Below are positions 1 through 11,800 of a stretch of DNA of 64,000 bases, in pieces; within the stretch, counting starts at the first letter, position 1; each line of letters begins with the position of its first letter. Source of the DNA: Aquiluna sp. KACHI24. GTDB taxonomy: Bacteria > Actinomycetota > Actinomycetes > Actinomycetales > Microbacteriaceae. Made by a program: the position numbers and the translations under genes. Location: positions 744,001 through 808,000 of the forward strand of contig NZ_AP026677.1 of the NCBI RefSeq assembly GCF_025997915.1, read 5' to 3'. The notes under the pieces are model-generated. The model searched no databases and was not told where the DNA came from. It saw only the letters and a list, made by a program, of their open reading frames with translations.

Positions 1-293
1 TCCAGGATCGCGTTACCGATTGTGTAGAGCTGGTAATCAGCAACAATCTCTGCGCCGTAGCTAGCTAGTTGCTCAACCTGGGAAACCGTGTCTAAGTTGC
101 GACCCTCATATAGCTGAAGATCCGCCACCATGAACGGCTCTAGCCGTGCACCAAACCTTGAACTGGTTTTACGCACGCCTTTTGCTACAGCGCGAATCTG
201 GCCGTGTCGCCTCGTCAGAATGGTGAGAATTCGATCAACCTCGCCCAGCTTGTGGGTTCGGATGATGATTCCCTCATCCCTGTAGACCGGCAC
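1..293 (-). CDS. recO: DNA repair protein RecO (5' part only)
   Basis: About 97 N-terminal codons of RecO are present; the gene runs off the left edge. RecO loads RecA on SSB-coated single-stranded DNA in the RecFOR recombination pathway. My own translation begins [18 protein letters not shown] and contains GARLEPF and [13 protein letters not shown], which match the N-terminal OB fold of actinobacterial RecO. The GTG start at 293-291 is chosen because AGGAAA lies just upstream, and because the leuA stop codon (306-308) is in the same frame and limits extension. The gene follows leuA by 12 bp and is probably co-transcribed with it. The C-terminal zinc-binding region is outside the window. Confidence 0.88.
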   Translation of the reverse strand, partial: MPVYRDEGIIIRTHKLGEVDRILTILTRRHGQIRAVAKGVRKTSSRFGARLEPFMVADLQLYEGRNLDTVSQVEQLASYGAEIVADYQLYTIGNAIL

Positions 294-305
294 CGTGTTT
301 CCTGA

Positions 306-2140
<1,835 letters not shown>

Positions 2141-2170
2141 CCAAAGGCTAGCACCAAATTGAACAAAGCT

Positions 2171-3049
2171 CTAGAAACCGAGTTTCCCAAGCTGCTTGGG
2201 GTCACGTTGCCACTCCTTGGCAACTCGGACCTGAAGTGATAGGTAAATTGGGCGACCGATTAGCTCGGCAAGCTCTGCACGTGCCTCGGAACCGATTGCT
2301 TTCAATACCGACCCAGCCTTGCCGATGACAATCCCCTTTTGCGAATCACGTTCAACCCATACCGAGGCGAATATCCTGCCCTGGTCCTGATCGAATTCGT
2401 CCAAAGTCACGGCTAACGAGTGAGGTAGTTCATCGTTCAGCTTCTCAAGAGCCTTCTCACGAATCGACTCGCAGATGCGATCCTCTAGCGATTCATCGGT
2501 GGCAACCTCCGCCGGATAAAGCAGTGGGCCCTCTGGCAATAGGCCAATCATCAAGTCTGCGAGCAGATCCACTTGGTCTCCAGTCAGTGCCGAAACTGGA
2601 ACGATTTCGGCGAAGTCTGCGAGCCGACCTAGAGAAAGCAGGTGCTCGAGCAGCCGCTCTTTGGATACCGAATCGGTTTTGGTGACGATCGCGATCTTCT
2701 TTGCCTTGGGAAATTTCTGAATCTCCGCAATAAGCCTTTCGTCCCCGGGCCCAAGCTTCTCATTAGCCGGGGTGCAAAATGCGATCAGGTCAACCTCGCT
2801 GAGGGTGGACTGAACAAGGTCATTCAACCGCTCGCCGAGGAGGGTCCTTGGGCGGTGAACACCTGGTAGATCGACCAATACCAACTGCCCTGCAGGACGA
2901 CTGACGATCCCTCTGATTGCCTTACGAGTTGTCTGTGGCCTCGAGGAAGTGATGGCAATCTTCTCCCCCACCAAGGCATTGGTCAGGGTCGACTTGCCGA
3001 CATTTGGTCTTCCCACGAAACTCGCAAAACCAGACTTAGTCATCGCCAA
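2171..3049 (-). CDS. era: GTPase Era
   Basis: Binds the 3' end of 16S rRNA and helps 30S subunit assembly. The 292-residue protein is full length. Walker A GRPNVGKS is at residues 13-20, switch II DLPG at 60-63 and the guanine-specificity motif TKTD at 123-126. The C-terminal KH RNA-binding domain has GIVIGKAG near residue 240. It overlaps the upstream CBS-domain gene by 14 nt and is the last gene of the chain that starts at hrcA. It sits next to ybeY, another 16S maturation factor, so the two are probably co-expressed. Confidence 0.97.
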   Translation of the reverse strand: MAMTKSGFASFVGRPNVGKSTLTNALVGEKIAITSSRPQTTRKAIRGIVSRPAGQLVLVDLPGVHRPRTLLGERLNDLVQSTLSEVDLIAFCTPANEKLGPGDERLIAEIQKFPKAKKIAIVTKTDSVSKERLLEHLLSLGRLADFAEIVPVSALTGDQVDLLADLMIGLLPEGPLLYPAEVATDESLEDRICESIREKALEKLNDELPHSLAVTLDEFDQDQGRIFASVWVERDSQKGIVIGKAGSVLKAIGSEARAELAELIGRPIYLSLQVRVAKEWQRDPKQLGKLGF

Positions 3050-4094
3050 GCTTTCTAACCAGAATGCTCATTACACGACCGCGTTTTGCGTCCACTCGTT
3101 CAGCCGTTAGTTCCAGACCATGAGTTGACACGGTTTCTCCACCCTTGGGCAGTTCGCCGAGGGCCTTGATGAGCAATCCGGCTACGGTGTCAACGTCTTC
3201 ATCTTCAAGTTCGATCTCACAATGCTCGGAAAGTTCATCGAGGGTGACTCTTGGACTCACGCGATAGAGGTCATCTCCAATGAGCTCAATTTCAGCCTCT
3301 TCGCGATCGTATTCGTCGACAATCTCGCCGACCAGCTCTTCGATTAGATCTTCAACGGTCGCGATGCCTGCAACACCGCCGTACTCGTCCGAAACGATAG
3401 CAATCTGAGTTTTGGCCTGCTGCATCAGCTGCAGTAGTTCCGAAACTGGTTTGGACTCAGGCGTGAAGAACGGCTTTCTGGCTGCCTGAGCGGCAGTGGT
3501 GGACTGCAGCAGCTTGGGATCTTGATGCGTGACCCTGGCGAGGTCTTTCAAGTACAGCACTCCGATCACGTCGTCAACGCCATCGGAAATTACCGGTAGT
3601 CTTGAGTAACCGGTAGAGACAAAAAGGCTCAGCGCCGCCTCTAGCGACTGCTCCGCTTGAACTACTTCCATGTCAACTCTCGGAACCATTACCTCGCGAA
3701 CCACAGTCTCTGAAAACTCTTCAACTGAGTCGATGAGCTCTTGCTCATATTCCTCGGCCTCCTCGGGAACGGCGAGTCGGATCGGTGCGGCTAACTTTGC
3801 GAATTTGGAGATTGGGCCATCCAGCAGCTCTGTGAGCCGCTCGCCAAAAGCATTTCCGAGTAGGCGGCCAAGGGCCTGCTGCGTGAACCAGACAAATAGA
3901 ATCCCACACGCTAAAACAATGGAGCTTCCCGGGGAGAGCACCAAAAGCAATGAGGCAACCGAGATAAGCACGAATGCCCTAGCAACCGAAAGCGCTCCAG
4001 CTCGACCATCCGCTTCCCGCTCGAGGTAGGACTGACTTATCGCCAGAAGCGAAGTAACTATAAATGCCCCGATAAGCAGCAGCAGCTCTATCAA
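3036..4094 (-). CDS. HlyC/CorC (CNNM/CBS) membrane protein
   Basis: Member of the hemolysin-C/CorC/CNNM family, thought to be involved in Mg2+ or other divalent cation transport. In 352 residues there is an N-terminal DUF21-type membrane part (helices around residues 1-20 and 40-90), a pair of CBS domains at about 125-250 (VMVPRVDMEVV, then AIVSDEYGGVAG) and a C-terminal CorC_HlyC domain at about 265-350. The membrane part is shorter than in many homologues, with about two or three clear segments. It overlaps ybeY by 4 nt and era by 14 nt, the usual actinobacterial order phoH-ybeY-CBS-era. The transported ion cannot be told from sequence. Confidence 0.92.
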   Translation of the reverse strand: MIELLLLIGAFIVTSLLAISQSYLEREADGRAGALSVARAFVLISVASLLLVLSPGSSIVLACGILFVWFTQQALGRLLGNAFGERLTELLDGPISKFAKLAAPIRLAVPEEAEEYEQELIDSVEEFSETVVREVMVPRVDMEVVQAEQSLEAALSLFVSTGYSRLPVISDGVDDVIGVLYLKDLARVTHQDPKLLQSTTAAQAARKPFFTPESKPVSELLQLMQQAKTQIAIVSDEYGGVAGIATVEDLIEELVGEIVDEYDREEAEIELIGDDLYRVSPRVTLDELSEHCEIELEDEDVDTVAGLLIKALGELPKGGETVSTHGLELTAERVDAKRGRVMSILVRKLGDD

Positions 4095-4546
4095 ACTTCG
4101 CTCCCATAGAACTTCTCCAGAAGTTCCTTTTGTAGACCAAACATCTCACGCTCTTCATCTGGCTCTGCATGGTCAAATCCGACTAAGTGCAAGATGCCAT
4201 GGGTCACAAGCAGCAGGACTTCATTCATCATCGGGTGACCCGCGACCTCTGCCTGCTTGATGGCGACCTGTGGGCAGACAACGATGTCGCCGAGCACGCC
4301 CTCAGGAGATGGCACCAGATCTGATCCAGGTCTGAGCTCGTCCATCGGGAAGCTCAGGACGTCGGTCGGCCCAGGTTCGTCCATCCACTTGATGTGAAGC
4401 TCAGTCATCGGCTCCTCATCAATAAAGATGATCCCGAGGTCAACGCCAGGATGAAGCTTTAGCTCATCTCGAACGAAACTAGCCAAGGCCAAAACGCGGT
4501 CGGTATCGACCTCGATGGCGGTCTCATTGGAAATTTCAATGCTCAT
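4091..4546 (-). CDS. ybeY: Endoribonuclease YbeY (rRNA maturation)
   Basis: Zn-dependent single-strand endoribonuclease for 16S rRNA 3'-end maturation and 70S quality control. The 151 residues match the family length. The signature THGILHLVGFDH is at 115-126, with His116, His120 and His126 as the zinc ligands. It overlaps phoH upstream by 4 nt and the CBS gene downstream by 4 nt, so translation is probably coupled. The phoH-ybeY neighbourhood is widely conserved. Confidence 0.97.
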   Translation of the reverse strand: MSIEISNETAIEVDTDRVLALASFVRDELKLHPGVDLGIIFIDEEPMTELHIKWMDEPGPTDVLSFPMDELRPGSDLVPSPEGVLGDIVVCPQVAIKQAEVAGHPMMNEVLLLVTHGILHLVGFDHAEPDEEREMFGLQKELLEKFYGSEV

Positions 4547-5484
4547 TTGAAGTCAACCTTGTCATACGCCTCAACAATGCGGGTCACCAACTCGTGTCGC
4601 ACCACATCCTTCGAACTGAGCGAAGAGATAGAAATCCCCTCAACGCCCTTCAAAATTCTGGTGGCAAGGGACAATCCCGATTTTCCACCTGGAAGGTCAA
4701 TCTGAGTGACGTCACCGGTAATCACCATCTTTGAACCAAAGCCCAGCCTGGTGAGAAACATCTTCATCTGCTCGGCAGTGGTGTTCTGTGCCTCATCCAA
4801 GATGATGAAGCTATCGTTCAAGGTTCTTCCGCGCATGTAGGCCAGTGGAGCAACCTCAATCACACCTGACTGAACCAGTCGAGCGGTAGCCTCGGGTTCG
4901 AGCATTTCCTGCAACGCATCAAACAGTGGGCGAAGGTATGGGTCGATTTTTTCACTCAAGGTTCCCGGCAGAAAACCAAGGCGCTCCCCTGCCTCAACGG
5001 CTGGGCGAGTCAATATGATTCGACTCACCTGCTTCGAGTAAAGCGCAGCCACCGCCTTGGCTACGGCCAAGTAGGTCTTCCCCGTTCCGGCCGGTCCAAT
5101 ACCGAAGGTAATGGTGCTGTCATCAATCTCACTGAGGTAGGTCTTTTGTCCAAGAGTCTTGGCTCGAACGACTTTGCCCGGAGTGGTTATGGCACCAGTG
5201 CCCAATACTTTTGCCGGTACCTCATTGCTCTCGATGATTCGAATGCTCTCGGTGAGCACCTTTTCATCGGGTTTCACACCAGTTCTAACAACGTCAACCA
5301 ATTCAAGTATTAGGCGTTTGGCATGTTCGGCAAGCTCGCTCCTGCCCTCGATCGTGAACTGGTGTCCACGATTCGAGATCTTGAGTTCGGGATATTCTGT
5401 TTCGATTTTTCGGAGCAGGCGATCCTGGGGGCCCAGCAGGTCGATCAATGCGACCGGGGGGATTTCAAAACTGATTGTCGGCAC
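4543..5484 (-). CDS. phoH: PhoH-family ATPase
   Basis: Cytoplasmic P-loop NTPase of the PhoH/PhoL family, functionally linked to RNA metabolism and YbeY. In 313 residues, an N-terminal KH-like region (about 20-65) is followed by the ATPase core with Walker A GPAGTGKT at 130-137 and Walker B ILDEAQ at 228-233. There is no PIN domain, so it is the short form rather than PhoH2. It abuts the HIT gene (shared base 5484) and overlaps ybeY by 4 nt. The symbol is the family name; the phosphate-starvation link known from E. coli is not implied here. Confidence 0.94.
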   Translation of the reverse strand: MPTISFEIPPVALIDLLGPQDRLLRKIETEYPELKISNRGHQFTIEGRSELAEHAKRLILELVDVVRTGVKPDEKVLTESIRIIESNEVPAKVLGTGAITTPGKVVRAKTLGQKTYLSEIDDSTITFGIGPAGTGKTYLAVAKAVAALYSKQVSRIILTRPAVEAGERLGFLPGTLSEKIDPYLRPLFDALQEMLEPEATARLVQSGVIEVAPLAYMRGRTLNDSFIILDEAQNTTAEQMKMFLTRLGFGSKMVITGDVTQIDLPGGKSGLSLATRILKGVEGISISSLSSKDVVRHELVTRIVEAYDKVDFK

Positions 5485-5816
5485 TAGCGCTCTTTGCCAC
5501 TCAACACATGAGCATGGGTATGAAACACCGACTGCCCTTCTCGCTCACCGGTGTTGAACTGCAACCTGAACTGACCATCGGTGAACTTGGACGAAACGTC
5601 CCTGATAAGGGCAAAAAGACCGTTCAAAACTTCACTGTCTTCCAAGGACGCGATGTTTGGGGTGTGGGATCTCGGAACACAGAGGATATGAACCTTGGCT
5701 TGTGGGTGAATGTCGCGGAAAGCGACCGCGTGCTCATTCTCACCCAATATCTCAGTACCAAACTCGCCGGCAATGATTTTGCAAAAAATACAATCCAAGA
5801 TTTCCTCCAACTTCAT
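5484..5816 (-). CDS. HIT-family nucleotide hydrolase
   Basis: Histidine-triad protein of the HinT type that hydrolyses adenosine phosphoramidates and similar mononucleotide conjugates. 110 residues, the usual length. The triad HTHAHVL is at 99-105 and the N-terminal CIFCKIIAGE at 9-18, as in most HIT proteins. I place the start at 5816 rather than at the upstream in-frame codon (5903), because the longer form adds 29 unrelated residues inside rsmE, whose stop is at 5818-5820. It lies in the rsmE-HIT-phoH order common in actinobacteria. Confidence 0.94.
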   Translation of the reverse strand: MKLEEILDCIFCKIIAGEFGTEILGENEHAVAFRDIHPQAKVHILCVPRSHTPNIASLEDSEVLNGLFALIRDVSSKFTDGQFRLQFNTGEREGQSVFHTHAHVLSGKER

Positions 5817-5817
5817 A

Positions 5818-6504
5818 CTACGAGCGAAACTCGCCGTGAAGCTGCTGCAGGGCAGCAATTGCCGCGGGTCCGGCGCTCGAGGCGCGTAGGACACCTTGAC
5901 CAAGACGAACTGTTAGGAATCCGTTTGATTTCATGGTGTCAAGCTCGTCCTGAGTGATTCCGCCCTCTGGACCGACAACAAGTGTGTAGTGGTCAGCAGC
6001 CGCCACCTGATTCAGCGTCAGTGTCGCTCTGGGGTTGAGAACCAAACCAATTCCTCGGGGCCTGAGCTGCTTAGTCGTTGCTAGCGGTAGCACTTCAGGA
6101 AGCCACGGCCGTTGAGATTGCTTCATTGATTCGATCGCGATTGCCTGCCAGCGTTCTCTGTTTCGCTCCGCCTTGGCATCCCAACGAACAATAGAGCGAC
6201 CAGCCTGCCACGGGATGATTTCAGTGGCACCAAGCTCGACCGAAGCTTGCAGGGCCAGTTCATCGCGATCTGATTTAGCAAGAGCCTGCACCAAAGTGAA
6301 ACCAACACTGGGTGGAACGGCGATTGTGTGCTGCTCAACAGAGGTTACGTCCCCTGACTCAGACTGCACTTGCCAGCTTGAGCCCCTGCCATCAGTCACG
6401 ACGAATTTTTCCGCATCGGTGATACGAAGTGAAGTGAGGTGACGTTTGGTCTCCTGGGAAAGAGCTCGCAGTGCGGCAAAATCTGGCTCATAAAACCAGT
6501 GCAT
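5818..6504 (-). CDS. rsmE: 16S rRNA m3U1498 methyltransferase RsmE
   Basis: SPOUT-class methyltransferase that uses SAM to methylate N3 of U1498 of 16S rRNA. The 228 residues fit the family. An N-terminal PUA-like domain covers about 1-65; the C-terminal knot contains VVGPEGGIT at 176-184 and the variant RLGQGVLR at 200-207 (LGxRILR in most relatives). It shares one base with the dnaJ stop and ends 1 nt before the HIT gene. dnaJ-rsmE is a conserved pair in Gram-positive bacteria. Confidence 0.95.
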   Translation of the reverse strand: MHWFYEPDFAALRALSQETKRHLTSLRITDAEKFVVTDGRGSSWQVQSESGDVTSVEQHTIAVPPSVGFTLVQALAKSDRDELALQASVELGATEIIPWQAGRSIVRWDAKAERNRERWQAIAIESMKQSQRPWLPEVLPLATTKQLRPRGIGLVLNPRATLTLNQVAAADHYTLVVGPEGGITQDELDTMKSNGFLTVRLGQGVLRASSAGPAAIAALQQLHGEFRS

Positions 6505-7553
6505 CAGAAGCGACCCCGCGATCGCCTCGAGCCAAGCCTAGGTGAATCATTTTTGAACATCCCCCTGAGCTCGGCAAGCAGTTTTCGCTGCTTTGAGTCC
6601 AATCTCGAGGGCGTGAGGATCTTGATCTCCAGCCGTAGATCCCCACGGCCCTTGCTGCGAAGTCGGGCGGAACCAAGACCTCGCAACAAAATGATGTCGC
6701 CATGCTGAGCACCGGCTTCGATGCTTACCTTGCGCTCCCCATCAAAGGTCTCCACCATTACCTCGCAGCCAAGTGCGGCATCGGTCATTGGCACTTCGAG
6801 GGTGGCCACCAAATCATCGCCCTCTCTGGCGAATACTGGGTCCGGCCGCACTGAGATCTCTAGATAGATGTCGCCGTTCGACCCACCAGCGAATCCGACT
6901 TCGCCCTGCCCAGGTAGGTGAAGGCGCAAGCCATCAGAAACGCCCGCCGGGATTTCAAGTTCGAGATCTCGTCTGGCGCGCACTCTTCCTTGTCCGCGAC
7001 AGCTTGGGCATGGGTCTGGGATAACTTCTCCAGTGCCACGGCATGATCCACATGGAGCACTGGTGACCATGGTTCCCATAAAGGACTGGACCTGGCGCTG
7101 GATCTGCCCCGAGCCTCTACAAACATCGCAGGTTTTGATGCCCGTGCCCGGCTTGCAGCAAGATCCATTGCACGTATCACAAAGAACCGCGGTGTCGATA
7201 GTCAGTGTCTTTTGAACCCCAAAAACACTCTCTCGTAGATCTAGGTCGACTCTAAGCAGCGCGTCTTGACCACGCTGTGCCCTGGAGCGCGGGCCGCGGG
7301 GTGAACCACCAAAGAAAGATTCAAAGATGTCCCCCAGTCCAAAACCTGCAGCACCACCGCGGTCATAATCAGCACGCGCGTTTGGGTCAGATAGCACCTC
7401 GTAGGCATGGGTCACCAATTTGAAACGCTCGGATGCCTGCGGGTCCGGATTGACATCTGGGTGCAACTCTCGCGCGAGCCTGCGGTAAGCCTTTTTTATC
7501 TCGTCCTGGCTGGCATCGCGACCGACACCTAGGGCTTCGTAATGGTCGCTCAT
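6504..7553 (-). CDS. dnaJ: Chaperone protein DnaJ (type I)
   Basis: Hsp40 co-chaperone that stimulates DnaK. The 349 residues hold an N-terminal J domain with HPD at 31-33, a short Gly/Phe region ([14 protein letters not shown]), a zinc domain with four CxxC-type repeats (about 125-195) and the two C-terminal substrate domains. The first zinc repeat reads CDTCNGSC where the usual form is CxxCxGxG, so one glycine is replaced by cysteine; the metal cysteines remain. The ATG overlaps the hrcA stop as ATGA, with GGAAGG upstream. As part of the hrcA operon it should be heat-inducible through CIRCE. Confidence 0.96.
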   Translation of the reverse strand: MSDHYEALGVGRDASQDEIKKAYRRLARELHPDVNPDPQASERFKLVTHAYEVLSDPNARADYDRGGAAGFGLGDIFESFFGGSPRGPRSRAQRGQDALLRVDLDLRESVFGVQKTLTIDTAVLCDTCNGSCCKPGTGIKTCDVCRGSGQIQRQVQSFMGTMVTSAPCGSCRGTGEVIPDPCPSCRGQGRVRARRDLELEIPAGVSDGLRLHLPGQGEVGFAGGSNGDIYLEISVRPDPVFAREGDDLVATLEVPMTDAALGCEVMVETFDGERKVSIEAGAQHGDIILLRGLGSARLRSKGRGDLRLEIKILTPSRLDSKQRKLLAELRGMFKNDSPRLGSRRSRGRF

Positions 7554-8575
7554 TGATTACCTTCCAAGATTTGAGATAAGTAGCGAGCAATCGCTCTGAC
7601 AGCTGCGATGTTCCCCGAATAGTCCATGCGGGTAGGGCCCATAACTCCGAGGCGTGCGACCTCAGTCCCAGCACTTTGGTAGCCGCTGACCACCAGGGAA
7701 GCGTGACTGATTCCCTCAAACCCAATCTCAGAACCGATGCGCAAAGCAACACCATTTTGATCTGCTTGCAGCTCGTTGATCAGCCTGAGCAGTACAACCT
7801 GTTCCTCAATGGCATCGAGGACGCTTGAAAGTTCACCAGAAAAATCCTCGCCCTGCCTAACCAGGTTCGCAGACCCTGAGACCACCAACTTTTCTTGGCG
7901 GTTCGCATCTACCAAGGATTGCAAAGCAGTGACGGCCTGAACAACAAATGCACGTCTTTCGGGGGCGAATTCATCAGCCAGGAGGTTCAATCGGCTTTCA
8001 ACATCGGACAGCGCAGATGCGACCAACATTCCATTGAGTCGACCACGCAGGTCCTGCACCAGCGCCTCATCAACCTCGGTCTGCGCATCCAACTGCAGCT
8101 GCTGAATCCGACCGGAATCGGTAATCAGCATCAAGAGAACCTTCGTAGGAGCGAGCTGAATTAGCTCTACGTGCCGAACACTCGATTTGCCCAATGACGG
8201 ATACTGCACCAGGGCAAGGGTGTTAGTAAGACTTGCCAGCTGCCTCGCAGCGCGCTCAACGACATCATCAATGTCGTTGGCCTCTGATAAGAACCTCTCC
8301 ATCGCAGATCGCTCCGCCTGCGAAAGTGGCTTTACCTCGCCTAACCGATCGACAAATAGCCGGTATCCCTTTTCAGTTGGAATACGGCCCGAAGATGTGT
8401 GAGGTGCCTTGATGAGCTCTTCTTCTTCTAGAAGCGCCATGTCATTTCGAATCGTTGCCGCGGACACTCCGAGCGGGTGTCGATCCAAAAGCGCTTTTGA
8501 GCCGACGGGTTGGTTCGAGTAGATGAAGTCCTGGACGATAGCCCGAAGCACCTCTAAAGAACGCTCTGGAATCAT
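7550..8575 (-). CDS. hrcA: Heat-inducible transcription repressor HrcA
   Basis: Represses heat-shock operons by binding CIRCE. A winged-helix DNA-binding domain occupies about 1-80 (SERSLEVL-like start, then [10 protein letters not shown]) and a GAF-like/dimerisation region follows. I choose the ATG at 8575 (341 aa) over an upstream TTG (8602), because the longer form would be translated from within the CIRCE arm and the family starts near [24 protein letters not shown], inside the CIRCE element itself, serves as the ribosome binding site. First gene of the overlapping chain that runs to era. Confidence 0.96.
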   Translation of the reverse strand: MIPERSLEVLRAIVQDFIYSNQPVGSKALLDRHPLGVSAATIRNDMALLEEEELIKAPHTSSGRIPTEKGYRLFVDRLGEVKPLSQAERSAMERFLSEANDIDDVVERAARQLASLTNTLALVQYPSLGKSSVRHVELIQLAPTKVLLMLITDSGRIQQLQLDAQTEVDEALVQDLRGRLNGMLVASALSDVESRLNLLADEFAPERRAFVVQAVTALQSLVDANRQEKLVVSGSANLVRQGEDFSGELSSVLDAIEEQVVLLRLINELQADQNGVALRIGSEIGFEGISHASLVVSGYQSAGTEVARLGVMGPTRMDYSGNIAAVRAIARYLSQILEGNQ

Positions 8576-8602
8576 TTGGCACTCACCTACCTTGAGTGCC
8601 AA
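8576..8602 (-). promoter_or_regulatory. CIRCE operator of hrcA-dnaJ
   Basis: Perfect inverted repeat TTGGCACTC-N9-GAGTGCCAA, the CIRCE consensus layout bound by HrcA. Arms are 8576-8584 and 8594-8602. On the minus strand a TAGAAT -10 (plus 8602-8607) lies immediately upstream, so the operator covers the transcription start. It ends directly at the hrcA ATG and also contains its SD. HrcA therefore represses its own operon. Confidence 0.95.
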
Positions 8603-8609
8603 TTCTAAA

Positions 8610-9812
8610 TCAAGCCTTGATGGAACTCACTAGGTCCAAAGCAATGCCGTCAACTAAAAGTCGACCCTTCTTAGTCACATAGATGCGGTTGTGCTCCATG
8701 GTGAGCTTTCCCTCGGCGAGATATTTCGCGACCACCGAAGCAGAAACCTCAGCCCTTGAGAGAACACTCCGATCCAAACCTTCACTGGTGCGAAGCTGGA
8801 GCATGATGCTCTCGGTTAGGTGCGTCAGTTCGTCAATCTGTTCGTGGCCTATTGCCGGTGACCCTGTCTTGAGAGCTTGCTGGTAGGCAGCTGGGTGCTT
8901 ACGATTCCAGAACCGATTCCCATTTATGTGTGAGTGTGCTCCTGGGCCAAATCCCCACCAATTCTTTGAACTCCAATACGCCTGGTTGTGTACCGATGGA
9001 TTCCCCCAGTTCGATACCTCGTACCACCGAAGTCCCGCTGCCTCAAACATTTGATCTGCCAATGAGTGCTTCTGGGCGTTGAGGTCTTCATCCACATCAG
9101 CCAGTAGACCTCTACGAATTTTAGTTGCCAGCTTTGTTCCCTCTTCAACTATCAACGAATAGGCGGAAATGTGCTCGGTGCCAAGGGCAATAGCGGCATC
9201 CAAAGTTGCCGTCCAGGATTCAATGCTCTCCCCTGGCGCACCATAGATCAGGTCAATGCTGGTTCTCAGCCCAAGATCCTTGGCATAACTAACCAGAGGA
9301 GAAAGAAGCTCTGGCCTGTGGGTTCGGTCCAAGACACTAAGCACCTCTGGATCAAAACTCTGGGCTCCAAAGCTAATCCGGTTCACCCCGGCCGAAACGA
9401 GCTGCTCAAGCAACTCGAGTGAGGTGCTCTCTGGGTTCGCCTCGAGCGTGATCTCAGCGTCTTTCGCCAACCCAAATTTCGAACTGAGCTGGTTGAGAAT
9501 TCTATGAATCTGCTCCCCTGCCATTAGTGAGGGGGTTCCGCCACCAAAAAAAACTGAACTCAGTTGGCGAGGGACTATCTCCGATTCGCTAAGCACGTTG
9601 GCCGCAAATTCGATTTCAGAAATAAGCGCTGAATCAAAATCTGATCTAGATACCTCACCGAGCTCGGACGCGGTATAGGTATTGAAATCGCAGTAACCGC
9701 ATCTGACCTCGCAGAAAGGGATGTGGACATAGGCATGAAATGAATCCGGCTCCCGCAAAGTGGCAAGCCTGTTTGACTCAGGCCAGGGATTACCCTCTGG
9801 AAGCGCGCCCAA
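8610..9812 (-). CDS. hemW: Heme chaperone HemW (radical SAM)
   Basis: Radical-SAM protein related to oxygen-independent coproporphyrinogen oxidase (HemN), now regarded as a heme chaperone. The 400 residues include the 4Fe-4S ligands CEVRCGYC (Cys34, Cys38, Cys41), FFGGGTPS, and the HemW-type C-terminal domain. HemN has a longer N-terminus and a fourth cysteine; the CxxxCxxCDF motif and the lepA neighbour favour HemW. The stop is just upstream of the hrcA promoter; the start immediately follows the lepA stop. lepA-hemW-hrcA-dnaJ is a widely conserved order. Confidence 0.93.
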   Translation of the reverse strand: MGALPEGNPWPESNRLATLREPDSFHAYVHIPFCEVRCGYCDFNTYTASELGEVSRSDFDSALISEIEFAANVLSESEIVPRQLSSVFFGGGTPSLMAGEQIHRILNQLSSKFGLAKDAEITLEANPESTSLELLEQLVSAGVNRISFGAQSFDPEVLSVLDRTHRPELLSPLVSYAKDLGLRTSIDLIYGAPGESIESWTATLDAAIALGTEHISAYSLIVEEGTKLATKIRRGLLADVDEDLNAQKHSLADQMFEAAGLRWYEVSNWGNPSVHNQAYWSSKNWWGFGPGAHSHINGNRFWNRKHPAAYQQALKTGSPAIGHEQIDELTHLTESIMLQLRTSEGLDRSVLSRAEVSASVVAKYLAEGKLTMEHNRIYVTKKGRLLVDGIALDLVSSIKA

Positions 9813-11666
9813 CTACTTCTTCTTTTCGCCCTTGCCCTCATCAGAGGAGAGCGCTGCAATGAAGGCCTCTTGAGGAACCTCGACGCGACCGACCATCTTC
9901 ATGCGCTTTTTACCCTCTTTTTGCTTCTCGAGTAGCTTGCGCTTTCTGGTGATGTCACCGCCGTAACACTTTGCCAAAACATCTTTACGAATGGCTCTGA
10001 TGGTCTCACGTGCAATGATCCTTGAGCCAACGGCCGCTTGGATGGGTACCTCAAATTGCTGTCTAGGAATCAGCTCGCGGAGCTTGGCCGCAATCTTGGT
10101 GCCGTGGGCATAGGCCTTGTCTTTGTGCACAATCGAGCTAAAGGCATCGACCTTTTCACCCTGGAGTAATAAATCAACCTTGACTAGATCACCTGCGGCG
10201 TAGCCGTTGTCCTCGTAATCTAGCGAGGCATAACCCTGCGTCTTGCTCTTTAGTTGATCAAAAAAGTCAAAAACAATCTCAGCAAGCGGAAGGTTGTATC
10301 GAAGCTGCACGCGATCCTCGCCGAAGTACTGCATGTCAATCATCGAACCGCGCCTGGTTTGACAAAGCTCCATGATTGTTCCGACGTAATCCTTAGGGGC
10401 AAGGATTGTCGCCTTGACCATTGGTTCACGGACCTCTTTGATCTTGCCCTCAGGAAACTCAGATGGGTTGGTGACTATGAACTCGCTGTGATCTTCCCGG
10501 GTGACCTCGTAAACCACAGAGGGTGAAGTCGCAATCAGCGAAAGGTTGAACTCTCGCTCTAGTCGCTCAGTGATGATTTCAAGATGAAGGAGCCCGAGGA
10601 AGCCACAGCGGAATCCAAATCCCAAAGCGGCTGAGGTCTCGGGTTCGTATACCAGTGAGGCATCGGAGAGTCGGAGCTTGTCCAGCGCCTCACGCAGGTT
10701 TGGATAGTCACTGCCATCAATTGGGTAGATGCCGGAGAAAACCATCGGCTTGGGGTCCGCATAACCTTTCAGCGCAGTTGAAGCCGGCTTGAGTTTTGAA
10801 GTTACGGTGTCACCGACCTTGGACTGGCGAACATCCTTCACTCCTGTGATCAGGTAACCAACCTCGCCAACACCCAGACCCGCCGAAACGACTGGCTCGG
10901 GCGAGATAACACCGATTTCGAGGAGTTCGTGGTTGGCCTTTGTGCTCATCATGGTGATTTGTTCGCGAGGAGTCAGTTGGCCGTCGACCATACGGACATA
11001 GGTGACGACACCGCGGTAAGAGTCGTAAACCGAGTCGAAAATCATGGCTCGCGCAGGAGCGTTCGGGTCTCCAACAGGAGCCGGGACACGCTTGATGATC
11101 AAATCCAGCAGTTCAGAGACGCCAGCACCGGTTTTGCCAGAAACCCTTAGGCAATCGGCAGGATCACCGCCAATTAGGTTGGCTAGCTCCTCGGCGTATT
11201 TCTCTGGCTGGGCTGCAGGAAGGTCAATCTTGTTCAGAACCGGGATGATTTCGAGGTCATTCTCCAGCGCGAGATATAGGTTCGCCAGCGTCTGCGCCTC
11301 GATACCTTGTGCGGCGTCAACGAGCAGGACCGCTCCCTCACAGGCGGCCAGCGATCTGGACACCTCGTATGTGAAGTCGACGTGTCCAGGGGTGTCAATC
11401 ATGTTCAGCGCGTAGGTGGTGCCGTCGAGCTCCCATGGCAAACGCACCGCCTGAGACTTGATAGTGATTCCGCGCTCTCGTTCGATGTCCATGCGGTCTA
11501 GGTATTGGTCGCGCATCTGGCGTTCGTTGACGATTCCAGTTAGCTGTAGCATGCGGTCAGCGAGGGTTGACTTGCCGTGGTCGATGTGGGCGATGATGCA
11601 AAAGTTCCTGATCTGCGCAGGGTTTGTCTGGCTTGGAACCAGCGCCTTCAGGGCCTTCGGTGACAA
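9813..11666 (-). CDS. lepA: Elongation factor 4 (LepA)
   Basis: Ribosome-dependent GTPase that can back-translocate ribosomes and affects 30S assembly. 617 residues, full length. G1 AHIDHGKS at residues 26-33, then DTPGH and NKID; the C-terminal LepA-specific domain ends in a Lys/Glu-rich tail. The G2 region [16 protein letters not shown] is typical. It is transcribed away from rpsT, with hemW following without a gap. The ~134 bp upstream holds the divergent rpsT promoter. Confidence 0.97.
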   Translation of the reverse strand: MSPKALKALVPSQTNPAQIRNFCIIAHIDHGKSTLADRMLQLTGIVNERQMRDQYLDRMDIERERGITIKSQAVRLPWELDGTTYALNMIDTPGHVDFTYEVSRSLAACEGAVLLVDAAQGIEAQTLANLYLALENDLEIIPVLNKIDLPAAQPEKYAEELANLIGGDPADCLRVSGKTGAGVSELLDLIIKRVPAPVGDPNAPARAMIFDSVYDSYRGVVTYVRMVDGQLTPREQITMMSTKANHELLEIGVISPEPVVSAGLGVGEVGYLITGVKDVRQSKVGDTVTSKLKPASTALKGYADPKPMVFSGIYPIDGSDYPNLREALDKLRLSDASLVYEPETSAALGFGFRCGFLGLLHLEIITERLEREFNLSLIATSPSVVYEVTREDHSEFIVTNPSEFPEGKIKEVREPMVKATILAPKDYVGTIMELCQTRRGSMIDMQYFGEDRVQLRYNLPLAEIVFDFFDQLKSKTQGYASLDYEDNGYAAGDLVKVDLLLQGEKVDAFSSIVHKDKAYAHGTKIAAKLRELIPRQQFEVPIQAAVGSRIIARETIRAIRKDVLAKCYGGDITRKRKLLEKQKEGKKRMKMVGRVEVPQEAFIAALSSDEGKGEKKK

Positions 11667-11715
11667 TGCAATACCTCAAAATTTGGATGGGAACTGAGTT
11701 ATTCTCGCACGGTGC

Positions 11716-11744
11716 TTGCCCATAAGTGGCCAAACTGATAGAGT
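11716..11744 (+). promoter_or_regulatory. Promoter of rpsT
   Basis: TTGCCC (11716-11721), a 17-bp spacer and TAGAGT (11739-11744) form a good primary-sigma promoter. The transcript would start near 11751 and have a ~50-nt leader with GAAAGTGAA before the rpsT ATG. S20 is autoregulated in some bacteria; I see no obvious binding structure here. Confidence 0.65.
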
Positions 11745-11800
11745 TTGGCTTTGTCTTTGGGGTTTACCCAGAAAAAGTTTTTCGCCACAGAAAGTGAAAC

